Both the position numbers and the translations under genes were made by a program. A DNA stretch of 19,975 bases. Origin: Acetobacteraceae bacterium. GTDB lineage: Bacteria; Pseudomonadota; Alphaproteobacteria; Acetobacterales; Acetobacteraceae. Under the pieces are notes generated by a model that saw only the letters and a program-made list of their open reading frames with translations, was not told the DNA's origin and did no database searches. Shown here piece by piece: positions 1 through 5,774 of the stretch (positions are counted from its first letter, which is position 1; each line of letters begins with the position of its first letter). Where the stretch lies: positions 1-19,975 of the forward strand of contig JANXRT010000076.1 in NCBI GenBank assembly GCA_025356735.1, in the 5' to 3' direction.

Positions 1-488
1 GCGCGATCTCGCTCGGCGTCGGGTTCGTGCTGGTGATCGTCTTCATGGGCGTGTTCTACGGGCTGTTCGGATGGTTCGCGAATGTGGCCCTTGTGGTCAA
101 CCTGATGCTGATGCTGGCGATCCTGTCGCTGATCGAGGCGACCATGACCCTGCCGGGCATGGCCGGCATCCTGCTCACGCTCGGCATGGCGGTGGACGCC
201 AACATCCTGGTCAATGAGCGCATCCGCGAGGAGGCGAAGCACGGCAGGCCACCACTGGCCGCGCTGGATATCGGCTTCTCGCGCGCCTACTCGACGATCT
301 TCGACAGCAACGCGACGGCGTTCCTGGCCCATGTCATGCTGTTCGCCTTCGGCTCCGGCCCGGTGCGCGGTTTCGCCGTCACCATCACCGTCGGCATCGT
401 GACGACGATGTTCACCGCCTGGATGCTGACCCGCCTGCTGGTGTCGCGCTGGTATGTCGCGGTTCGACCTCAATTCCTGCCGGTGTGA
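1..488 (+). CDS. secD: Protein translocase subunit SecD, C-terminal part (5' end outside window)
   Basis: This is the last 160 or so codons of SecD, read from base 3 and open at the left edge. SecD is an inner-membrane RND-like protein that works with SecF and YajC, using the proton-motive force to help pull preproteins across the membrane after SecA-driven translocation. Visible family signatures are LTLPGMAG followed by LGMAVDANILVNERIREE (the conserved 'GMAVDANVLIFERIREE' region between membrane helices), then a DSNATAFL segment and GSGPVRGFAVTITVGI near the C-terminus. Several hydrophobic helices alternate with these loops. The stop codon overlaps the secF start as GTGA, which indicates translational coupling in one operon. 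The usual DANI/TT segment reads DSNATAFL here, a mild variant. The identification is firm; only the missing N-terminal part prevents a full description. Confidence 0.95.
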   Translation, partial: AISLGVGFVLVIVFMGVFYGLFGWFANVALVVNLMLMLAILSLIEATMTLPGMAGILLTLGMAVDANILVNERIREEAKHGRPPLAALDIGFSRAYSTIFDSNATAFLAHVMLFAFGSGPVRGFAVTITVGIVTTMFTAWMLTRLLVSRWYVAVRPQFLPV

Positions 489-1471
489 TCCGCATGTTCT
501 CTCGTCTGCCCTTTCTCCGTCCGCTGTTCCGGCTGGTGCCGGACAAAACCAGTTTCCACTTCATGAACGGCCGGTTCGCCGGGCTGATCGTCTCGGCGGT
601 GCTGTCCTCGATCTCGATCGGGTTGTTCTTCTATCCTGGCCTCAACCTCGGCATCGATTTCTCCGGCGGCATCGTGATGGAATTGCGCACGCCCGGCCCG
701 GCTGACTTCGGGAAAATCCGCGCGGCGCTGGCCGAGGAGAAGATCGGCGAACAGGGCGTGCAACGCTTCGGCGGCGACAACCAGGTGCTGATCCGGCTGC
801 GCAGCCAGCCGACCGAGGCCGCCACCCAGCAGGCGGTGACGCGCGTGCGCGCCGCGATGGAACGCGCGGCACCCGGCACGAAAGTGATGCGCACCGACGC
901 CGTCGGCGCCTCGGTCTCGGCCGAATTGTTCCGCAACGGGCTGATGGCGCTGGGCATCAGCCTGCTGATGATCCTGGTCTATATCTGGTTCCGGTTCGAA
1001 TGGCAGTTCGCCGTTGGCGCCGTGGTCACGCTGATCCTGGACGTCACCAAGGCGGTCGGCTTCCTCGCCATCACCCGCATCCAGTTCGACCTGGTGATGG
1101 TCGCGGCGATCCTGACGGTGATCGGCTACTCCACCAACGACAAGGTCGTCGTGTACGACCGGGTGCGCGAGAACCTTCGCAAGTACAAGACCATGAAGCT
1201 GCGCGAGCTGATCGACCTGTCGATCAACGAGACCCTCAACCGCACGCTCGGCACCTCTATGACGGTGTTCCTGGCGAGCCTGCCGCTGGCGCTGTTCGGA
1301 GGCGAGTCGATCTCCGGATTTGCCTGGATCATGCTGTTCGGCATCGTCGTCGGCACCTCGTCGTCGATCTTCATCGCCGCCCCGATCCTGCTGTTCCTGG
1401 GCGAGAACCGCCTGCGCCGCGACAACGCAGTATTGGCTGCGCCTGTGGCTGGTGCCACCGCGAAACGATAG
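485..1471 (+). CDS. secF: Protein translocase subunit SecF
   Basis: SecF, 328 residues, forms the SecDF complex with the gene upstream and assists export through SecYEG at the inner membrane. The protein has a first membrane helix at about residues 32-50, the SecF signature LGIDFSGGI (55-63), a periplasmic P1-like domain to about 140, and a block of five membrane helices containing IWFRFEWQFAVGAVV and IGYSTNDKVVVYDRVREN, then NETLNRTLGTS. All are diagnostic for SecF rather than SecD. The chosen GTG start at 485 overlaps the secD stop by four bases; an ATG at 494 in the same frame is an alternative and would remove only three residues. Length is normal for the family. No intrinsic terminator with a T-run follows in the 179 bases to the next gene. 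Confidence 0.96.
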   Translation: MIRMFSRLPFLRPLFRLVPDKTSFHFMNGRFAGLIVSAVLSSISIGLFFYPGLNLGIDFSGGIVMELRTPGPADFGKIRAALAEEKIGEQGVQRFGGDNQVLIRLRSQPTEAATQQAVTRVRAAMERAAPGTKVMRTDAVGASVSAELFRNGLMALGISLLMILVYIWFRFEWQFAVGAVVTLILDVTKAVGFLAITRIQFDLVMVAAILTVIGYSTNDKVVVYDRVRENLRKYKTMKLRELIDLSINETLNRTLGTSMTVFLASLPLALFGGESISGFAWIMLFGIVVGTSSSIFIAAPILLFLGENRLRRDNAVLAAPVAGATAKR

Positions 1472-1554
1472 CGCAACGCCGCAAGGACCCGGCGCGTCGG
1501 ACATCGGTCGTTCCATCGGCCGGATCGAATGTGGTACGACCCGGAATATAGCTG

Positions 1555-1620
1555 CCATCCGCGTATTTTTTTGCAGTCGCCGACGCTATTTAAGGATATA
1601 CGCATACGTATTCTGACCCA
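1555..1620 (+). promoter_or_regulatory. AT-rich stretch, probable promoter region of the EAL gene
   Basis: In the 179-base gap after secF the composition turns AT-rich, unlike its surroundings: a T-run at 1566-1572, then TATTTAAGGATATACG, and a perfect 8-base palindrome ATACGTAT at 1604-1611. This is the natural place for the promoter of the downstream gene. I could not fix a convincing -35/-10 pair: TATACG at 1597-1602 is a fair -10, but TTGCAG at 1571-1576 is 20 bases away from it. The rest of the gap (1472-1554, 1621-1650) shows nothing recognisable except a weak GGAG at 1634-1637 ahead of the GTG at 1651. Confidence 0.35.
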
Positions 1621-1650
1621 ACGACGCTGCTTCGGAGCATCGACCTCCTC

Positions 1651-2841
1651 GTGTCCGTCCAGTCGCCAATTTCGGGAGATCACCGCCTGCGCCTGCTCGC
1701 ACTCGGCATCGATGCCTTCTGGAAGCCGTGGATCGAGCGCGCGCTGGCGAACGGGGATCCGACCGTCGAATTCGCCTCGACCCGGCTTGAGGCGGTGTCG
1801 CGGCTGATTTCGACCACGGCGCCGTTCTCCCACGTGCTGCTCCAGGCGCCCTGCGCCGCCATAGATGTCGCGCAGTTCCTCAGCCTAACCAGCGGTGACG
1901 CCGGCCTGGGCACCCAGTTGCTGATGCTCGGCGAACCGGGCCTGCTGCCTCCCGACTCAAGCCCGACGCAGGGCATCTGCATCAACGTGTCGAGCGACCA
2001 GGCACTGGAGCTTGGTCATATCCTGCACCTGCCGCAGCCTCGGCTTGCGCCGGATGCGTTAGCCGGGCTTGGCGGCAGGGAGCTTTTGTCGTTGATTGCC
2101 AGCGACGCGCTGGAAATCCGGTATCAACCCATGGTTGAATTGTCTAGCCGGCAACCGGTGGCCTATGAGGCTCTGGCCCGCCTCTGTCACCCGATGCATG
2201 GGATGCTGAGCGGCGAGCAGTTTGTGCCTCTTGCGGAAGCCGCGGGGCTGTCGCCGGTGCTCACCCAGGCGATCGGTGGGCGGATGATGCGCGACATGGC
2301 CGCCATCCGGCATGACGATGGACTTATCACCGGCATCAACTTCTCGCTCGACGTCATGCTGATCGACGGCACGCTCGACATCCTGGAGGAGCAGCGCGAG
2401 GCCGCGGGGGTCCGCGTCGATCGCGTTATGATCGAGTTGACCGAGAGCCGGCCTGCGGAGGATTTCCGCGCGCTTGCCCGCGCGCTCGACCGTTTGCGCC
2501 AAGCCGGCTATGGCGTGGCGCTCGATGATCTTGGACCGGCCGTGCCGCGCCTGATGGAGTTGCTTGACCTGCCGTTCACCGCGGCGAAGCTCGACAAGTC
2601 GGTTGTCCATCCGTCGGCGGAAGGCCCTGCGACGGACTACCTGCCTCGCCTCGTCGACGCCTGCAAATCGCGCGGCCTTCTGGTCATCGCCGAAGGTGCC
2701 GAGCGGCAAGGCGACCTATCGCGGTTGGCGGCGGTCGGCGCCGATTGGGCGCAGGGCTACGTGGTTGCGCGCCCGTTGCCGGCAAGCGCACTGCCGATCT
2801 GGCGTCATGCCTGGGAAGTCGGCAAGCCGTACCCCGGCTGA
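1651..2841 (+). CDS. EAL-domain protein, predicted cyclic-di-GMP phosphodiesterase
   Basis: This 396-residue protein has a C-terminal EAL domain (about 140-385) and an N-terminal region of about 130 residues that I cannot name. EAL domains hydrolyse cyclic di-GMP to pGpG with two divalent metals. All residues known to bind metal or substrate are present: the EAL motif as YEAL (E173), N230, ELTES (E262, E265), the DD pair (292-293), K313, E348 in AEGAE and Q368 in QGY. The loop after the DD pair, usually DDFGTGYSSL, reads DDLGPAVPRL. That loop (loop 6) supports dimerisation and catalysis, so activity may be altered. The N-terminus has alternating hydrophobic strands like a degenerate receiver domain but no phospho-acceptor aspartate in the expected place; this is inference. 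There are no membrane helices, so it is cytoplasmic. The GTG start is the only reasonable one, with a GGAG 13 bases upstream. The gene ends two bases before a convergent gene. Confidence 0.88.
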   Translation: MSVQSPISGDHRLRLLALGIDAFWKPWIERALANGDPTVEFASTRLEAVSRLISTTAPFSHVLLQAPCAAIDVAQFLSLTSGDAGLGTQLLMLGEPGLLPPDSSPTQGICINVSSDQALELGHILHLPQPRLAPDALAGLGGRELLSLIASDALEIRYQPMVELSSRQPVAYEALARLCHPMHGMLSGEQFVPLAEAAGLSPVLTQAIGGRMMRDMAAIRHDDGLITGINFSLDVMLIDGTLDILEEQREAAGVRVDRVMIELTESRPAEDFRALARALDRLRQAGYGVALDDLGPAVPRLMELLDLPFTAAKLDKSVVHPSAEGPATDYLPRLVDACKSRGLLVIAEGAERQGDLSRLAAVGADWAQGYVVARPLPASALPIWRHAWEVGKPYPG

Positions 2842-2843
2842 AT

Positions 2844-4028
2844 TCAGGCGTTGCTGCGGCTGCCGAGCCATACCTCACGGTAGAGCCCAACGATCTCTGC
2901 GCTGTCGGGCACACGCGGGTTGTTGCCTGGGCTGCCGGAGGCGAGGGCCTGAGACGCCATCACCGGCAGCTTGCCATGCCAGGTGGCCTCATCAATGCCA
3001 TAGGCAGACGGCGTCGGCACGCCAAGCGCGGCGTTTAGCTGCTCCAGCCCGGCCACCAGCTTTCCGCAGGCGGTCTCCACGCCGTCGGACAAGGCGGCGA
3101 AACCGGCGCGCCGCGCCGCCTCGGCGTAGCGTTCCGGGTTGCCCGGCACCGAGAACCGGGTGATCGCCGGCAGCAGCATCGCGTTCGACAAACCATGCGG
3201 CACGTGGAAATGGGCGCCGATCGGCCGCGACATGCCGTGCACTAGCGCCACCGAGCTGTTCGAGAACGCCAATCCGGCCTGCGTCGCGCCCAGCATCATC
3301 GCCGCGCGCGCGCCGGAATTGCCCGGCTCGGCGAAGGCCGTGCGGATGTTGGCGCCAATCAGTTCCATTGCCGCCAGCGCCAGCGCGTCGGAAAACGGGT
3401 TGGCGCGGCGCGACACATAGGCTTCGAGCGCGTGCGTCAGGCTGTCTATGCCGGTGTCGGCGGTGGTGCGCGGCGGCACGGTGAAGGTCAGCTCGAAATC
3501 AACGATCGCCGCCAGCGGCAGGCACCCCAGTCCGGAGATCAGCATCTTCTCGTCATGCTCGGCATCGGTGATGACGGTGAACCGGGTACACTCGCTGCCG
3601 GTGCCGGCGGTGGTCGGGATGGCGATCACCGGCAACGCGCCGGTGTCGGCGAGACGCGGCACCTTGTAGTCGCGCATCCTGCCGCCGCCTTGCGCCAGCA
3701 CCGCCATCGCCTTGGCGGTGTCGATCGGCGAGCCGCCGCCGAAGCCGATCAAACAGTCGTAATGGCCGGCGGCGATGGCGCGCACCCCGGCCTCGACGAT
3801 GGTGTCGGTCGGCTCGGGGATGGTGTCGCTGAACATCGCCGTCGGGATGGCGGCCTCGGCCAGCGGCTCGATGCAGCGGCGCACCAGTCCTGAGGACACC
3901 ATGAACGGATCGGTGACGATCAGCGGTCGCGACAGGCCGAACTTGCCCAGCACCTCCGCCACCTGGGAGACGGTGCCGCCGCCCACCAGCATCAGCCGGG
4001 GGGAGGCGATGTTGGCGACCGCGTTCAT
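2844..4028 (-). CDS. Iron-type (group III) alcohol dehydrogenase / maleylacetate reductase family
   Basis: A 394-residue NAD(P)-dependent dehydrogenase of the Fe-ADH fold, cytoplasmic. The nucleotide-binding motif GGGSPIDTAK lies at 97-106. The metal site matches lactaldehyde reductase FucO: D195 and H199 in GIDSLTH, H264 in HGMSRP and H278 in VPHG. The catalytic-site histidine that follows the third ligand in FucO (HGMAHP) is arginine here (R268). I remember the same 'GMSRP' in other members, so it probably marks a subfamily rather than damage. I chose the ATG at 4028, although the frame stays open to 4121, because a start further out would sit inside the preceding gene and add residues with no family resemblance. 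It lies 25 bases after the aldolase-like gene and is the last gene of a minus-strand operon. Likely role: reducing a ketone or aldehyde, or oxidising an alcohol, in a catabolic route; substrate unknown. Confidence 0.88.
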   Translation of the reverse strand: MNAVANIASPRLMLVGGGTVSQVAEVLGKFGLSRPLIVTDPFMVSSGLVRRCIEPLAEAAIPTAMFSDTIPEPTDTIVEAGVRAIAAGHYDCLIGFGGGSPIDTAKAMAVLAQGGGRMRDYKVPRLADTGALPVIAIPTTAGTGSECTRFTVITDAEHDEKMLISGLGCLPLAAIVDFELTFTVPPRTTADTGIDSLTHALEAYVSRRANPFSDALALAAMELIGANIRTAFAEPGNSGARAAMMLGATQAGLAFSNSSVALVHGMSRPIGAHFHVPHGLSNAMLLPAITRFSVPGNPERYAEAARRAGFAALSDGVETACGKLVAGLEQLNAALGVPTPSAYGIDEATWHGKLPVMASQALASGSPGNNPRVPDSAEIVGLYREVWLGSRSNA

Positions 4029-4053
4029 CTTGATGTCCAAGGCCGGAGCGAGG

Positions 4054-4827
4054 TCAGCTGCGGTAGTCGGGCTTCTCGTTGTCGACCAGCCGCAGCGCCG
4101 CTTCCCAGGCGAAGGCGACATGCTCCTCGGTCTGCTTGGCGAACTGGTCGCGCGCGTGCTCGCAAACCTCGACCGGTGGGATGATCAGTTCGGCGCCGCC
4201 CGACATCGCCGCGACCTGCGCCTGGCACGACCGCTCCAGCGAATAGAGGGTGAGGAACGCCTCGCCGACCGACTTGCCGCCGACCAGCAGCCCGTGGTTG
4301 CGCAGGATCATCGCCGAGTGGGTGCCGAGGTCAGCCACCAGCCGGTCCCGCTCATCAAGGTCGAGCGCGATGCCCTCGTAGCCGTGATAGGCAATGTTGT
4401 TGTAGAACTTCATCGATTGCTGCGACAGCGGCAGCAATCCCTGCTTCTGCGCCGACACGGCGATGCCGGCCGCGGTGTGAGTGTGCGCCACGCACATCAG
4501 GTCCTCGCGTGCCATGTGGATGGCCGAGTGGATCGTGAAGCCGGCAGCGTTGACCCGCTTGGACTTGCCCGCGCCCTCCTCGACGATGTTGCCCTGGAGG
4601 TCAATCTTAACCAGGTCCGACGCCCGCATCTCGTGGAAATGCACGCCATACTTGTTAATCAGGAAGTGGTGCTCCGGACCCGGCACGCGTGCGCTGATGT
4701 GCGTGTAGATGAAGTCGGTCATCTTGTAGTAGGCGGTCAGCCGGTACAGCGCCGCGAGGTCGCAGCGGATCTGCCACTCCACCTCGGAGATGCCATGCAG
4801 CGAGGCCTGCGACGATGCGACGTTCAT
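4054..4827 (-). CDS. Class II aldolase/adducin family protein
   Basis: A 257-residue cytoplasmic protein of the class II aldolase/adducin fold. Zinc-ligand histidines are visible: H115 and H117 in AHTHT, and H178 in RNHG. The position that carries the catalytic glutamate in fuculose-1-phosphate aldolase (the SSEW motif) reads NAAGF, so a glycine (G96) replaces it. This matches adducin-like members and argues against assuming classical retro-aldol chemistry; a decarboxylase or another lyase role is possible. The ATG at 4827 has an AGGA about ten bases upstream. It lies between the RraA-like gene (67 bases upstream) and the iron-ADH gene (25 bases downstream), all on the same strand, so the three probably share a transcript. 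The substrate cannot be deduced. Family assignment is confident; the reaction is not. Confidence 0.9.
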   Translation of the reverse strand: MNVASSQASLHGISEVEWQIRCDLAALYRLTAYYKMTDFIYTHISARVPGPEHHFLINKYGVHFHEMRASDLVKIDLQGNIVEEGAGKSKRVNAAGFTIHSAIHMAREDLMCVAHTHTAAGIAVSAQKQGLLPLSQQSMKFYNNIAYHGYEGIALDLDERDRLVADLGTHSAMILRNHGLLVGGKSVGEAFLTLYSLERSCQAQVAAMSGGAELIIPPVEVCEHARDQFAKQTEEHVAFAWEAALRLVDNEKPDYRS

Positions 4828-4861
4828 GCTCGGATGTCCTGTTCTGATTGGGTCGAAGTGT

Positions 4862-4879
4862 CCTCCCCGGAGCGGGAGG
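4862..4879. other. Short inverted repeat between two operon genes
   Basis: CCTCCC and GGGAGG form a six-base-pair stem around a six-base loop in the 67-base gap between the RraA-like gene and the aldolase-like gene. There is no T-run after it on the minus strand, so it is not a standard terminator. It could stabilise or separate the transcript, or mean nothing. Confidence 0.25.
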
Positions 4880-4894
4880 CGTCAAGAATGCCGA

Positions 4895-5584
4895 TCAATG
4901 GATCTCGCCGCTGTTCTTCAGCGCCGCGCGCAATTTGTCGGGGGTGAAGCCCTCGGCACGGCAAACGTCCAGGATGACCTTCTCGCGCCGCGTCAGCAGA
5001 TCGATCGCCGCCGGCAGCTTGGTCACCATGTCGGCCGGGATCACCACCGCGCCATGGAAGTCGGCGTGGATCACGTCGTCATGCACCGTGTGCATCCCGA
5101 ACACATCCACCGGCTTGGCGAAATCGACCATGTGGACATGCGCGTGGCTTGGCCCGACCCGCCCGCCGATCATCTGAAAGCCCGGCGCCCAGGCATCCAA
5201 ATCGCGGAACGAGCCGTTGGTGACGCAGCCGAGCGCGCCCAACGCCTTGTGCACTGTCGAGTTGACCTCGCCCCAGAAGGCGCCGTAGCCGGGCCGGTCG
5301 TCGATGTCCTGCAGCACAACCACTGTCGGCAGGTCCGCCTGGCCCACGTAGTCGTACCAGTCCATGCGGTCGGTCACCGGGCTTCTCGGCGCCTCCTTCG
5401 AGCGGATCATGCCGACCCGGGCGAGCCCCACCATCGGCGGCGCGTGGCGATCAAACGCCACCATCGGCTCGACCGTGAAGCCGACCGCGCGGCGGGCGGG
5501 AACGACGATTTCCAGCGCGTTGCAGATCGTTGGCGTGTCCCACTGCTTCAGGATTTCCAGATCGGATTGTTTGAATGGGCGCAT
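4895..5584 (-). CDS. RraA-family protein (HMG/CHA-aldolase-like)
   Basis: A 229-residue protein of the RraA / 4-hydroxy-4-methyl-2-oxoglutarate aldolase fold. Members are either RNase E inhibitors (enterobacterial RraA) or metal-dependent class II aldolases that cleave compounds such as 4-carboxy-4-hydroxy-2-oxoadipate to pyruvate and a keto acid. The signature region GEVNSTVHKALGALG (105-119) is followed by VTNGSFRDLD (121-130), which carries the Arg-Asp pair (R127, D128) that binds substrate and metal in the aldolases. VIHADFHGAVVIP (171-183) matches the family's C-terminal signature. I chose the ATG at 5584: GGGAG stands seven bases upstream, and the in-frame extension to 5653 runs through a REP-like repeat. 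The neighbours are catabolic-type enzymes, so an aldolase role is more likely than RNase E control. Databases often mislabel such proteins as menaquinone methyltransferases. Confidence 0.87.
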   Translation of the reverse strand: MRPFKQSDLEILKQWDTPTICNALEIVVPARRAVGFTVEPMVAFDRHAPPMVGLARVGMIRSKEAPRSPVTDRMDWYDYVGQADLPTVVVLQDIDDRPGYGAFWGEVNSTVHKALGALGCVTNGSFRDLDAWAPGFQMIGGRVGPSHAHVHMVDFAKPVDVFGMHTVHDDVIHADFHGAVVIPADMVTKLPAAIDLLTRREKVILDVCRAEGFTPDKLRAALKNSGEIH

Positions 5585-5600
5585 TTGTTTCTCCCGAGAA

Positions 5601-5640
5601 GCAAGGTTGGGGCTCTGCCCCAAACCCCGCCGGGGTAGCG
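5601..5640 (+). repeat. REP-like palindromic element, arm 1
   Basis: A GC-rich element that starts GCAAGGTTGGGGCTCTGCCC. It holds a seven-base-pair hairpin with loop TCT (TTGGGGC/GCCCCAA, 5607-5623), followed by a smaller hairpin ACCCC-GCC-GGGGT. A second copy lies in inverted orientation at 5735-5774. Because the RraA-like gene is read leftwards, this arm falls in its 5' untranslated region, directly next to the ribosome site at about 5591-5595. Confidence 0.7.
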
Positions 5641-5668
5641 CCCCGGTGCGCAAGACTTAAGTGAGTGG

Positions 5669-5705
5669 GTTCTAAGAGCGAAGTGGGCAAAGGTTCAATC
5701 GATTG
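5669..5705 (-). promoter_or_regulatory. Weak promoter candidate with a perfect palindrome, upstream of the RraA-like gene
   Basis: Read on the minus strand, TTGAAC (5698-5693) and TAGAAC (5674-5669) stand 18 bases apart, each matching four of six consensus bases. The palindrome CAATCGATTG at 5696-5705 overlaps the -35 candidate and could be an operator. If real, the RraA, aldolase and dehydrogenase genes have their own promoter between the two REP-like arms. The match is weak. Confidence 0.25.
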
Positions 5706-5734
5706 TTCTTGCAATTGATGGAATGCACGCGGAG

Positions 5735-5774
5735 GGTCGCCCTTAGCGGGTCCAGGGCAGAGCCCTGACCTTGC
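5735..5774 (-). repeat. REP-like palindromic element, arm 2 (inverted copy of arm 1)
   Basis: Read on the minus strand from 5774 it begins GCAAGGTCAGGGCTCTGCCC and shares 22 of its first 27 bases with arm 1. The hairpin (5752-5768) is kept by compensatory changes: the G-C pair of arm 1 next to the core is A-T here and the T-A pair is C-G. The element begins at the last bases of the solute-binding-protein gene, so its first base lies within that stop codon. Confidence 0.7.
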
